Assembly (NCBI RefSeq): GCF_902833045.1
Contig: NZ_CADFDU010000021.1
Span: 28,746 to 92,745 of the forward strand
DNA length: 64,000 nucleotides
Source of the DNA: Burkholderia sp. BCC0322
Lineage (GTDB): Bacteria > Pseudomonadota > Gammaproteobacteria > Burkholderiales > Burkholderiaceae
Direction of reading: 5' to 3'
Below are positions 53,314 to 60,708 of this stretch, one piece after another (the stretch's first letter is position 1; every line of letters begins with the position of its first letter). A program made the translations under genes and the position numbers. Under the pieces are notes generated by a model that searched no databases, was not told where the DNA came from, and worked only from the letters and a program-made list of their open reading frames with translations.

Positions 53314-53955
53314 TCAGGCAGCGGCCTGGGCCGGCGCCGTTAGGCGCGCTTTGGCGGCCGCGAAGTAGGTCGCGTCCAGTTCGATGCCGATATACCGGCG
53401 GCCGAGCTCGCGCGCGGCAACGCAGGTCGAACCGGATCCAGCGAACGGATCAAGAACGGTGTCGCCCGGCTGCGTAAATGCGGAAATGAGTGTGCGCAAC
53501 GCGGAAACAGGCTTTTCGGTCGGGTGATGGCGATTGCCGCTGTACTGGAACGGCATCACGTCGGCGATCGGCTGCGCCGGCGCCGCGGGCCGGCCCTTGG
53601 CGAGCAGATAGGCGGATTCGTGTTGGTACTTCACCAGGCCGGCTTTCGACGCGTAGGACTTCGTGAAGACGAAGTGGCCGGCGACACGAAAGCCGGCCGC
53701 CTTCCAGGCGTCGAAAAACAGGTCGACCTTGTTCCAGCCATAGAACGAAATGCACACCGCGTCGCGCTTCAAGACGCGGAACATTTCGGCGAACGCCGGC
53801 GCCAGCCAGTCGCCATTCACGTCGTTCGCGATCGAGCGGCCGCTCCGATCGCGGAAGTTCACGAGGTAGGGCGGGTCCGTCACGATGCAGTCGACGGATT
53901 CGGGGGCGAGTTGGGGCATGGCGACCAGGCAGTCGCCGTTGTACAAATAGCTCAC
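53314..53955 (-). CDS. site-specific DNA methyltransferase (beta class)
   Basis: 213 aa from GTG 53955 (GGAG upstream; the longer frame to 54018 is less likely). Catalytic motif TDPPY at 26-30 precedes the AdoMet motif DPFAGSGST near 168-177, the order of beta-class N6-adenine or N4-cytosine enzymes; DPPY suggests adenine. EKPVSALRTLISAF and a target-recognition region between them are seen. No partner nuclease is near, so it is an orphan enzyme. In leading regions such methylases can protect incoming DNA from host restriction. Confidence 0.9.
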   Translation of the reverse strand: MSYLYNGDCLVAMPQLAPESVDCIVTDPPYLVNFRDRSGRSIANDVNGDWLAPAFAEMFRVLKRDAVCISFYGWNKVDLFFDAWKAAGFRVAGHFVFTKSYASKAGLVKYQHESAYLLAKGRPAAPAQPIADVMPFQYSGNRHHPTEKPVSALRTLISAFTQPGDTVLDPFAGSGSTCVAARELGRRYIGIELDATYFAAAKARLTAPAQAAA

Positions 53956-54062
53956 GGTCAGCTCCACAGAGTTGAGATAGGGGCAGCCGGAGCACAGCCA
54001 GAACGATCTGGCTCGCAAACCGTGCTACCCGGAGCTGGCGAGCGCCCGCGGGAGAATGGGGG

Positions 54063-54127
54063 GCAAGGGGACCGTGGAATACCGGAGTGCGCGCAGCGCG
54101 CGAGGATATGCCGCGAAAGCCCCTTGC
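54063..54127. repeat. leader hairpin 3 (loop type A)
   Basis: GCAAGGGG (54063-54070) with CCCCTTGC (54120-54127). The 65 bases differ from hairpin 1 at three places; two form a compensating pair (A-T in one, G-C in the other), the third lies in the small inner loop. It is 108 bases before the methyltransferase start. The rest of 53956-54411 shows no gene. Confidence 0.8.
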
Positions 54128-54411
54128 AGGAGCAGGGCGCCGTGCGACACTCGTCGCGCGCGGCGCAATGGTCCGTCCGCCAGGCTACGGCGGGCGAACG
54201 TGGGCTCCGGGTTGAAAGGTCGACTGCAGGGACGAGGCGAGGACATCGACCGTAGCCTGTGCGCTCGGCCGGCGAGCGGCGTTGCGTCACGGACATGAGC
54301 GCCACGGCGGTCGCAGATCGCCGGGCGCGATCGCGATTTCATTGGCGCGGCCGCGCAGCGGCCGCCGCGCGAATTCGGGAGCAGGGTAATCAGCTCCCGA
54401 CCGCAGTGGAA

Positions 54412-54873
54412 TCAGAACAGCGGCAGCTGCTGCGCCTCGACGCGAGCGGCGGGATGTTGGGCATCGATGTCCGTCGCGAGCAAGGCGATCGCCGCCAGCT
54501 CGAGATCTTCCTTGCTCGCGTCGGATAGCCCGTCTGCACGCACCGCGGCACCTGTCGCTCCAATCTGCTCAAACTCCGCACGCGAATCTGCCAAAAGCGC
54601 GCGTTTTGCATGCTCAGGGAGCACACACGTGACAGACGCGTAGCATCCGTCGAAGAATCGCTTTACAGCGTAGCGTTCGCCACTGCCATGCATGGGGCGG
54701 TAGACGGTCAGGTCGATGCATTCATTGCCCCTTCGGCGGTTGCTCCAGCTCACGGGCCCGCAGGGCACTAACCCGACTTCGGCCGCAATCCTTGCCCCTT
54801 TCGCGACGAGATCGACGTGTGCTCGATTGACGGTACAGTGCAAGTTCGGCATCTTCAGGAAAGGCTGTTCCAT
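54412..54873 (-). CDS. 153-aa leading-region protein
   Basis: From ATG 54873, with CAGGA upstream (ATG 54894 is possible). Contains NLHCTVNRAHVDLVAKGARI and CIDLTVYRPMHGSGERYAVK, mixed beta/alpha, then a helical acidic end (ASKEDLELAAIALLATDID). Function unknown. Confidence 0.55.
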   Translation of the reverse strand: MEQPFLKMPNLHCTVNRAHVDLVAKGARIAAEVGLVPCGPVSWSNRRRGNECIDLTVYRPMHGSGERYAVKRFFDGCYASVTCVLPEHAKRALLADSRAEFEQIGATGAAVRADGLSDASKEDLELAAIALLATDIDAQHPAARVEAQQLPLF

Positions 54874-54983
54874 CACGTGGTCCTGGTCGTGCATGAGCGG
54901 CCGGGCCCCAACGGCCGACCGTCCACAAGTTTCGAATTCGGGCGAAGATCGCCGGCACTCGATGTCCGGCGATCGACTCCAGG

Positions 54984-55265
54984 TCAATGCCCCTCGATGG
55001 TCCTCTTGCGCCACCCTTGTACGTCATTCATCTCGACAAGGTTGAACGGGGTCTCACCATCCGGCTCGACGCCAGGGTTCGCGAGGATCACGCGCAATGC
55101 CTCCTCATCACTCAGACCTGCGAGGGCCGTCAAAAGCCTATTCCGACCGGCTTTGGTCGCGCGGGCCCATTCGCTTCCATCCTCGTCGTCGGAATCCGGC
55201 ATGGTGCGCAACTGGAGGCTGTAGGCGCGAGCTGCGTCGGTCGCAGCGGTCTCGATCGTGGTCAT
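54984..55265 (-). CDS. 93-aa leading-region protein
   Basis: Starts MTTIETAATDAARAYSLQLR, then acidic DSDDEDGSEW and helical LSDEEALRVILANPGVEP, ending in basic GWRKRTIEGH. GAGGA before the ATG. The next gene upstream ends 22 bases away. Function unknown. Confidence 0.6.
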   Translation of the reverse strand: MTTIETAATDAARAYSLQLRTMPDSDDEDGSEWARATKAGRNRLLTALAGLSDEEALRVILANPGVEPDGETPFNLVEMNDVQGWRKRTIEGH

Positions 55266-55287
55266 GTTTCCGTCCTCGCTCTCGTGG

Positions 55288-55953
55288 TCAGTGGACGTCT
55301 CGGCGCACGAAGAGACGTGCGCCCGTGGTCGAGCGAGGAAAGCCGTGAGCGTCGGTGGTTTCCGCGAGCATTGCGTCGACGTCCATCTGTACGTTGGATC
55401 CCGATCGACGGCTGCCGGTCCGATGTACGCCGATGACCTCGATCAGCTGCAGCCGGCCGGCTCGGTAATTGTCGACCGTCATCATGGCGCGAACGTCCGG
55501 TGCCAGGAGATCTGCGTAGCGCAACGCGAGACGCTCGAGCACCTGTCCGATGGCACGATCGCTGAACCGGCGCGACAGCGTGATCCTATCCGCAGCCAGG
55601 TGGACTGTCAGACGCCCAGACGACGTCAGCATGAAGTGCTCGACGCGCTCGACCCTGCCACCGTTGGCGAGGCGCGTCGCCTGCAGCGGCAATACGAGCC
55701 GGGCGACCTGCAGGTCGCGCGGGCCGTCCATCCATTCGATTGCCAACTGCGATCCGTTGCCGCGCTTCGTAACCGTGATCGAGAAAGACGTTGCGGGAAA
55801 CGCCTCGCGCAGGATTGTCTGCACCAACTGCACGGTATCGACGAGCGTCAGTGTGTCGGCCAGAACGGCGGCAGGTGTGGCAGCGTCCGGACTGGTTCGT
55901 GCGCGAGCCGCTTCGGTGGAACGGGAGCTGCGGTTTTCGGTGGTAAGCATCAT
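55288..55953 (-). CDS. LPD29-like protein
   Basis: 221 aa from the first of two adjacent ATGs. Residues about 45-110 (QTILREAFPATSFSITVTKR, AIEWMDGPRDLQVARLVLPL) fit the LPD29-type domain found in polyvalent proteins of plasmids and phages; such domains are carried into recipients or act on host DNA processes. The C-terminal half (RRFSDRAIGQVLERLALRY) is different. GAGGTC precedes the ATG. Confidence 0.65.
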   Translation of the reverse strand: MMLTTENRSSRSTEAARARTSPDAATPAAVLADTLTLVDTVQLVQTILREAFPATSFSITVTKRGNGSQLAIEWMDGPRDLQVARLVLPLQATRLANGGRVERVEHFMLTSSGRLTVHLAADRITLSRRFSDRAIGQVLERLALRYADLLAPDVRAMMTVDNYRAGRLQLIEVIGVHRTGSRRSGSNVQMDVDAMLAETTDAHGFPRSTTGARLFVRRDVH

Positions 55954-56025
55954 GATCGACCTCGATAGAAATGGAACACGACAACGTTCGGTAAGGCGCC
56001 GGCGGATAGCGCCGGCGCATTCGGG

Positions 56026-56853
56026 TTAGCCCTTCAGCTTGCGCATCTCTTCGGCGAGCACCCACATGGCACGATTAAGGCGGAGATCCTGATCGATGCC
56101 GATCACACTGCGGGTCGACGTCCGGCGGCCAGTTGCGGACCGACCACGCAGCCCACCCTTGATCACGTTCTCCTGAACACGCTGGAACGTGGTCCAGAGA
56201 TCGGGGCGCGTATCTTCAGTGCGACGCGCGTGGAGCAGTTGGTTCTCGGTGACCGGTGCCGGTGCTTCGGTCACGTCATACCGGAGAGCCAGCACCGAAC
56301 GTGCGAAAGCCTGTTGTTCGCCTTCGTCGAGCTGCACAGCCTCCATCCCGTCCTTGCATTCGCGAATCAGGTCGAAACCGTCGAGCACCTCGTGCGCACC
56401 ATTAACGACGTGATCCACGACGTCCCCCTTGTGCGGTACGCGGATGTCGTGCGTCGTGTCGCCCCACACCAGACCGTTCTGGCAAACGTAGCGAAAGTAG
56501 CCCCCCAACATCTGGTAGCTGCTTGAGCCGTCATGTGAATTCAGGAGGATGATTTCCGGCGTTTCCGGGGAGGCGACCTGAGAGGCATGGCGCAGGCGCA
56601 GCATGTGCTTCGTATGCTCGCGCTTTGCGTCGACGCGCACCCGGGTTTGGCAAACCATGAAGGGCTGGAACCCTTCGTGCCGCAACTTCGTGAGGATCTC
56701 GATGGTGGGGATGTACGTGTAGCGGTCGGAGCGTGAGTCGTGCTTGTCGGCAGCGAAGATCGACGGCGCGACCTCACGGATCTGATCGTCGGTAAGAGGC
56801 GAAGTGGAGCGAACGATCGGGGCGTTGTTGCCAAACGTGGTTGCGAGTTTCAT
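56026..56853 (-). CDS. DUF932-like protein
   Basis: 275 aa from ATG 56853 (CGGAGAAAACC upstream). MKLATTFGNNAPIVRSTSPL leads to SRSDRYTYIPTIEILTKLRH, PFMVCQTRVRVDAKREHTKH and YRYVCQNGLVWGD-like text (GGYFRYVCQNGLVWGD), the pattern of DUF932 proteins. They are common in conjugative plasmids and phages beside oriT; the function is not known. The longer frame to 56973 lacks support. Confidence 0.8.
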   Translation of the reverse strand: MKLATTFGNNAPIVRSTSPLTDDQIREVAPSIFAADKHDSRSDRYTYIPTIEILTKLRHEGFQPFMVCQTRVRVDAKREHTKHMLRLRHASQVASPETPEIILLNSHDGSSSYQMLGGYFRYVCQNGLVWGDTTHDIRVPHKGDVVDHVVNGAHEVLDGFDLIRECKDGMEAVQLDEGEQQAFARSVLALRYDVTEAPAPVTENQLLHARRTEDTRPDLWTTFQRVQENVIKGGLRGRSATGRRTSTRSVIGIDQDLRLNRAMWVLAEEMRKLKG

Positions 56854-56912
56854 GGTTTTCTCCGTTGAAGATTCAGGTTTGATGCGAGGTGTTAGGCGTT
56901 CGCTGGTGTCCG

Positions 56913-57044
56913 TCAACACCAGACGACGTGGTCGTAAGCGACGGTGCGTCGGTAGTAGTTCCGTCCATCCCAAGGCGTGTACGTGTATTCCATGTAGGCA
57001 CAGTCAAGGACTACTATCCAATGGTGCAGTCGGTTCGTTTCCAT
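56913..57044 (-). CDS. 43-aa leading-region protein
   Basis: Starts METNRLHHWIVVLDCAYMEY, then YTPWDGRNYYRRTVAYDHVV. Rich in Tyr, Trp and Arg. Its ribosome site GGAGG six bases before the ATG is one of the best in the window. First gene of the block behind hairpin 4. Confidence 0.6.
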   Translation of the reverse strand: METNRLHHWIVVLDCAYMEYTYTPWDGRNYYRRTVAYDHVVWC

Positions 57045-57214
57045 CGTGACCTCCGTCTACGGTTGGTTTGCATTGCATGCCGCCCGGGCCCCAAGATTCG
57101 GCGCTCCCCTCGTAGGGGTTCGGGCCGGTGACGACTTGACTTCGGCAGACCTGCTGCCGCCAGTCCCCTGAGTTCGTCGTCCCGCGACTAAAGGAGCCTG
57201 CCGGCGGGCGTGTT

Positions 57215-57299
57215 CAAGGGCGGTCGCAAAGCCGCACGCGGAGCGCAGCCCGAAGGGCGAGCACCGAACGGGTGCCGCGGCCGGCGAAGCGCACCCTTG
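57215..57299. repeat. leader hairpin 4 (loop type B)
   Basis: CAAGGG (57215-57220) with CCCTTG (57294-57299). The loop has GCCGCACGCGGAGCGCAG and GAGCACCGAACGGG, both also in hairpin 2. It stands 170 bases before the 43-aa gene. Confidence 0.75.
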
Positions 57300-57344
57300 A
57301 ATGCGAACGACGGTGGGCTACGGTCGCGGTTGGGACGGCGAGAT

Positions 57345-57613
57345 CAGGGGACTGGCGGTACGCGCAAAGTTGAGACAGCACCGGCTCGCCGCGCGGCGAG
57401 CGCCGATTCGTGCGGCCTTCCGGCCGCACGACTGGAATTGCGCGTGCACCGCTCGGTGCACGCCCCGGCACTACCTGACGGGATTGACCCCGACCACGAT
57501 CCCCCCGCAGCTCGATCGGCGTTGTCTCGGCGGTCACTCGGTGACAGCCGAGCTCGTCAGGAGACTGGCGGTATGCGCAAAGTTGAGGCAGCTCCGACTC
57601 GGCGCGCGGCGAG
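57345..57613. repeat. duplicated 56-bp element with hairpins, divergent intergenic region
   Basis: Copies at 57345-57400 and 57558-57613 share ACTGGCGGTA and GCGCAAAGTTGAG, each ending in a CGCGCGGCGAG half-palindrome. Between them are GTGCGGCC/GGCCGCAC and GCGTGCACC/GGTGCACGC hairpins; after them GTGTCGCG/CGCGACAC. No gene in 57045-57731. It may hold promoters for both directions or an origin. Confidence 0.65.
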
Positions 57614-57731
57614 CCCCCTTCGAGCGGCCGTGGCCGCGAGACTGGTCAGGCAGGTGCCGCGTGTCGCGGTCGTTCGCGACACGCGGTTGCGCTATGCTTC
57701 GGCGTGATCGTGTGAAATCAGAGACGAGCCG

Positions 57732-58196
57732 ATGCTCATTCGAGAACAGGGACGCTTCATCAAGGTGCTGCGCGTCGAACCACCCACGCAGCCCCCGACC
57801 AGGGGGCGCCGGCGCGAACACGTGCTCGGCACGTTTCGCGCCTACGAACCGATACCACCCGCGCTGCTCGACGCACTGACTCGCGACGAGCGCAAAGCGC
57901 TCGCGCGCTGGCTCGCGGTCTACCAGGAAAGCCTGGCGCACACGGATGCGCGCCAGGTGGTGGCCACCGCGCCGGCGCAACTCGAGTCGCTCGTCACCGC
58001 ACTCGAGGTGGCGGCCGACACGTTGTCGGCCGCCGACGCGGACCACCTGTGGACGCAGCTGCAGGCGATCGCTCGCACTTTGAAGCGCGCAGGCCATCCG
58101 CGGCCACGTGCAGCGCGCCGGCCGCCGGCGCCACTGCCGGGACAGCAAGACTTCTTCGGCGAACGGGACGAGCTCGAGCAGCTGGCCGAGCAGTAA
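57732..58196 (+). CDS. hypothetical helical protein
   Basis: 154 aa. MLIREQGRFIKVLRVEPPTQ with Arg/Pro-rich linker, then a helical body (LLDALTRDERKALARWLAVY, SLVTALEVAADTLSAADADH) and a C-terminal LPGQQDFFGERDELEQLAEQ. The final segment looks like a clamp-binding QxxFF-type peptide (QDFF), which could contact a DNA sliding clamp; this is only a suggestion. Function unknown. Confidence 0.65.
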   Translation: MLIREQGRFIKVLRVEPPTQPPTRGRRREHVLGTFRAYEPIPPALLDALTRDERKALARWLAVYQESLAHTDARQVVATAPAQLESLVTALEVAADTLSAADADHLWTQLQAIARTLKRAGHPRPRAARRPPAPLPGQQDFFGERDELEQLAEQ

Positions 58197-58222
58197 GCCC
58201 GCGTTCCTCCAGGACAACCACC

Positions 58223-58369
58223 ATGCATCCACACCGCATCGTCAAAGACACGGGCCGCACGCGGATCCCAACTCGCCCGGCCAACGGTCAGGACGGCCAG
58301 CGCTCGACATGGCACCGCTGGTGTCTACGCGCACTCCGAGTCTTCACAGCACCATTCAAGGTCCATTGA
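58223..58369 (+). CDS. 48-aa small protein
   Basis: Starts MHPHRIVKDTGRTRIPTRPA, very basic, ends RALRVFTAPFKVH. AGGA lies nine bases upstream. It is between two hypothetical genes in the same direction. Could be a chance ORF. Confidence 0.35.
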   Translation: MHPHRIVKDTGRTRIPTRPANGQDGQRSTWHRWCLRALRVFTAPFKVH

Positions 58370-58390
58370 GAGGTCTGACGAGAGATCGCC

Positions 58391-58882
58391 ATGTCGAACC
58401 GACGCGCACCTCCATCACGACGACACCAGCCGTCCGCGCACGCGAAGCTCGCCCGGACCTTGTTACTGCCGATGCCCAGGCAGAAGGCAGAGGAACTCGC
58501 CTTGCAATATCACGCGGCATTCCAGCCGCTGCGCATGGGCAGCGGCTCGGCGCACGGACTGGCAGTTCTACTGCAGCTGGTCGTGCTTGCGGGCTTCGTC
58601 GACGAAGCCCGCAAGCACGAATTACGTGTGGAGGTCCTGGAGGCCACCGAACGCGGCATCAATGCCGCGCTCGAGCAGGGCAAGACTTGCGGCGTGTGGG
58701 TGCTGGATCCGCAGACGGATGAACTCGTTGCCGCGCTGATCGGGTGGCACGATGATCAGCTGCGCGCGGCGCCGCTGGCGGTGTTCGCCGAGGCGCTCGA
58801 GCGGCTTGAGCGGATGCGTGAGGGCCGATCGTACGATCGGCCGGCGGCACGCCGTGTTGGAACTGGATCCCGGCTCGGTTGA
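58391..58882 (+). CDS. hypothetical plasmid protein
   Basis: 163 aa. A basic N-terminus, then PMPRQKAEELALQYHAAFQP and AHGLAVLLQLVVLAGFVDEA. The pattern resembles Burkholderia plasmid proteins sometimes labelled Fis-like; I see no HTH. Helical throughout. Function unknown. Confidence 0.65.
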   Translation: MSNRRAPPSRRHQPSAHAKLARTLLLPMPRQKAEELALQYHAAFQPLRMGSGSAHGLAVLLQLVVLAGFVDEARKHELRVEVLEATERGINAALEQGKTCGVWVLDPQTDELVAALIGWHDDQLRAAPLAVFAEALERLERMREGRSYDRPAARRVGTGSRLG

Positions 58883-58933
58883 ACTCTCCTGAATCGGCAC
58901 GCCGGCGCCGGATGTTGCGAACCGCCCGCACCC

Positions 58934-58948
58934 CTGATATATATACAG
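58934..58948. promoter_or_regulatory. SOS-box-like site and promoter
   Basis: CTGATATATATACAG, one base shorter than the LexA consensus CTG-N10-CAG, in an otherwise GC-rich gap 43 bases before the 38-aa gene. Its TATATA may serve as the -10 element. Confidence 0.4.
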
Positions 58949-58990
58949 TATCTGCTGCGGCAACGGCTGCCACGCAGTGCGGAGAGCGGA

Positions 58991-59107
58991 ATGGACAATC
59001 TGATTCGGATCGGCGACGTTCGCCATCGCGACGCCTTGACGCGGCCGATGTACGAGCTCGGCGGCAAGCGCGTGGACCTGGTCCGTGCACCGCGGAGCCG
59101 AGCATGA
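58991..59107 (+). CDS. 38-aa small protein, coupled
   Basis: Starts MDNLIRIGDVRHRDALTRPM. GGAGAG six bases before the ATG. Its stop overlaps the next start by four bases (ATGA). Probably translated with the following gene from the SOS-like promoter. Function unknown. Confidence 0.5.
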   Translation: MDNLIRIGDVRHRDALTRPMYELGGKRVDLVRAPRSRA

Positions 59108-59376
59108 TCGCCGCGCCGATGCTCGAGCAGCGCGACACGATGGTCGCGCTCGGATGGACCGTGGTGAGCGACTACGGGTATTCGCATCGCAGCGGCTGGA
59201 CGATCGGCATCTGCCGTGTACGCGACAAGTGGGTCGTCGAGCTGTGGGATGGAACGTCACTCCATGCGAAGGTCAACTCGCCTGTGGCGGCCGCCCGACT
59301 TCATCGAGAGCTGGTCGCGGAAGCGGAATCGAGCACACCTGGCGATGTCGACGGACAGCACGAGGTGTCGAGCTGA
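59104..59376 (+). CDS. 90-aa small protein
   Basis: Starts MIAAPMLEQRDTMVALGWTV, then SGWTIGICRVRDKWVVELWD, a small beta-sheet, and a helical end AAARLHRELVAEAE. Coupled to the 38-aa ORF. The open frame upstream of 59104 is in another gene's shadow. Function unknown. Confidence 0.55.
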   Translation: MIAAPMLEQRDTMVALGWTVVSDYGYSHRSGWTIGICRVRDKWVVELWDGTSLHAKVNSPVAAARLHRELVAEAESSTPGDVDGQHEVSS

Positions 59377-59413
59377 TCAGGCCCAGGGCTCGGCGGGGGC
59401 CGGGCCCGGCACT

Positions 59414-59668
59414 TCAATCCCCGTCGTATGTGAGATCGTGCCACCGTTGCGAGGTACCGCCACCTGACCCGAGCTGGCCACGCGGAAATTGCTTGACGGC
59501 AATCGCATGCAGCGCGCGCTCGTCGCGCGCGGGATCGCCGCAACTGCGCCGCACTTTCAGATCGCGAACGCGACCTTCGTCGTCGAGCCAAACACGCACC
59601 AGGACATTCCGGCGCCTCTCGCTCGAACGCGGGACTGCGCGAGACAACATGCGATCGATCAGCGACAT
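59414..59668 (-). CDS. TonB C-terminal-domain-like short protein
   Basis: 84 aa. The stretch VRVWLDDEGRVRDLKVRRSC and RALHAIAVKQFPRGQ fits the TonB C-terminal fold (GxV..v.v..SSG...D.aal.Av). There is no membrane anchor, so it may be a free periplasm-lacking remnant or a shortened gene. GAGGA precedes ATG 59668. The role on this element is unclear. Confidence 0.55.
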   Translation of the reverse strand: MSLIDRMLSRAVPRSSERRRNVLVRVWLDDEGRVRDLKVRRSCGDPARDERALHAIAVKQFPRGQLGSGGGTSQRWHDLTYDGD

Positions 59669-59683
59669 AGACGTCCTCTTCAC

Positions 59684-59760
59684 TGGTGGGCCTGGCTGGA
59701 CTTGAACCAGCGACCAATCGATTATGAGTCGACTGCTCTAACCGGCTGAGCTACAGGCCC
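59684..59760 (-). tRNA. tRNA-Ile2 (anticodon CAU)
   Basis: 77 bases with encoded CCA. Seven-base acceptor stem pairs, the D arm GCTCAGCCGGTTAGAGC, anticodon loop CTCATAA and T arm GCTGGTTCAAGTCCAGC are intact. The CAU anticodon and body resemble the tRNA-Ile2 class (lysidine-modified) more than initiator or elongator Met. Ile versus Met cannot be settled fully from this. Confidence 0.9.
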
Positions 59761-59767
59761 GAATACA

Positions 59768-59844
59768 TGGTCGGAGTGGCAGGATTTGAACCCGCGACCC
59801 TCTGGTCCCAAACCAGACGCGCTACCAGGCTGCGCTACACTCCG
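59768..59844 (-). tRNA. tRNA-Pro (anticodon UGG)
   Basis: 77 bases with CCA. CGGAGTG acceptor stem, anticodon loop TTTGGGA (UGG) and T arm GCGGGTTCAAATCCTGC. It is seven bases upstream (minus strand) of the tRNA-Ile2 gene, so both are likely one transcript. Confidence 0.95.
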
Positions 59845-59862
59845 AACGGCAAATTTTCCGTG

Positions 59863-60165
59863 TTATTCCGCGTCCTGAATCAGAAACCGATCGCGGTTCT
59901 TCGCACCGGCAATCCATTGCGGTGCCTTACCACGCCCGCTCCAGGTGGCGCCGGTTTTCGGGTCACGATACTTCGGCGCTATCGGCGCGCGCGTGCTCGG
60001 CGCTGCTGCGCGCCGGCGTCCGAAGAGTTGGTCGGGCGTGATGCCGTATTCGGCGATCTGTTCGCGAATCGCGGTGATGATGCCGTCAAGCTCAGCACGC
60101 CGCGCCTCTTCGGCCTTCTGTGCCAGTGCCTCTGCCTGCGCTTTCAGTTCGAGATAGGTAGCCAT
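59863..60165 (-). CDS. H-NS-family nucleoid protein
   Basis: 100 aa. N-terminal coiled coil (YLELKAQAEALAQKAEEARR), then the C-terminal DNA-binding motif YRDPKTGATWSGRGKAPQWI, the H-NS core TWSGRGKxPxW. It oligomerises and silences AT-rich DNA; plasmid copies reduce the cost of carriage. Being shorter than E. coli H-NS is normal for Burkholderiales. The frame upstream of 60165 is not part of the gene. Confidence 0.92.
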   Translation of the reverse strand: MATYLELKAQAEALAQKAEEARRAELDGIITAIREQIAEYGITPDQLFGRRRAAAPSTRAPIAPKYRDPKTGATWSGRGKAPQWIAGAKNRDRFLIQDAE

Positions 60166-60266
60166 GAATGGGAAAGGATTTCCTTTGAGAGATAGCTCTG
60201 GAACGAGCGACCCATTATATCCGCTAGATCTGAATCGATAGCTTCGAGACTCGGCCTGCCAGCATT

Positions 60267-60458
60267 TCACTTGAGAAAGAGCTGCAGCATGATCGCGAGG
60301 CCACCGAACATTCCAACGATCCCTGCGAAACCTCCAGCAGTCCTGTTGACGCTGCCGACAAGATAGGTCAGTCCTGCGGCAACAGCAAAGGTGAGAGTAC
60401 CGCAGCACATAATCGCTAGTGGGCTGACACCGGATGCAAAGAAGCTACTTGGTACCAT
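60267..60458 (-). CDS. small two-span membrane protein
   Basis: 63 aa, two hydrophobic spans (about 14-34 and 42-61) and little else. Ribosome site weak. Codon use is lower in GC than the neighbours. Could be a small inner-membrane protein or a hydrophobic chance ORF. Confidence 0.4.
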   Translation of the reverse strand: MVPSSFFASGVSPLAIMCCGTLTFAVAAGLTYLVGSVNRTAGGFAGIVGMFGGLAIMLQLFLK

Positions 60459-60582
60459 GCGAGCGATCTCTCATTTATCAGGTATCCTGACAATTTTACA
60501 TAACAGATACTAACGTCGCATTGGTTGTAGTAGCTTTTTAGAAATGTCGTGTTCGGGGGTGCGGCGGAATTCTTGGACTGGT

Positions 60583-60635
60583 TTATGTCGTCAGCCCGAG
60601 GCTCTCCCGGTATTCAATCGGACTGAGGCGCGTTC
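60583..60635 (-). pseudogene. end of an IS3-family transposase (remnant)
   Basis: The minus strand reads RLSPIEYRESLGLTT then stop, the usual end of an IS3-family OrfB (LSPxEYR...). No more of the gene is left; an IS3-family element starts 58 bases upstream on that strand. Confidence 0.55.
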
Positions 60636-60708
60636 CTCAAACTCGGTTGCTGCCTGATCTGCTGGAATACTCTCTGAACCGCGCCGGGAGTCGTGGAGGC
60701 TGGTTGGT

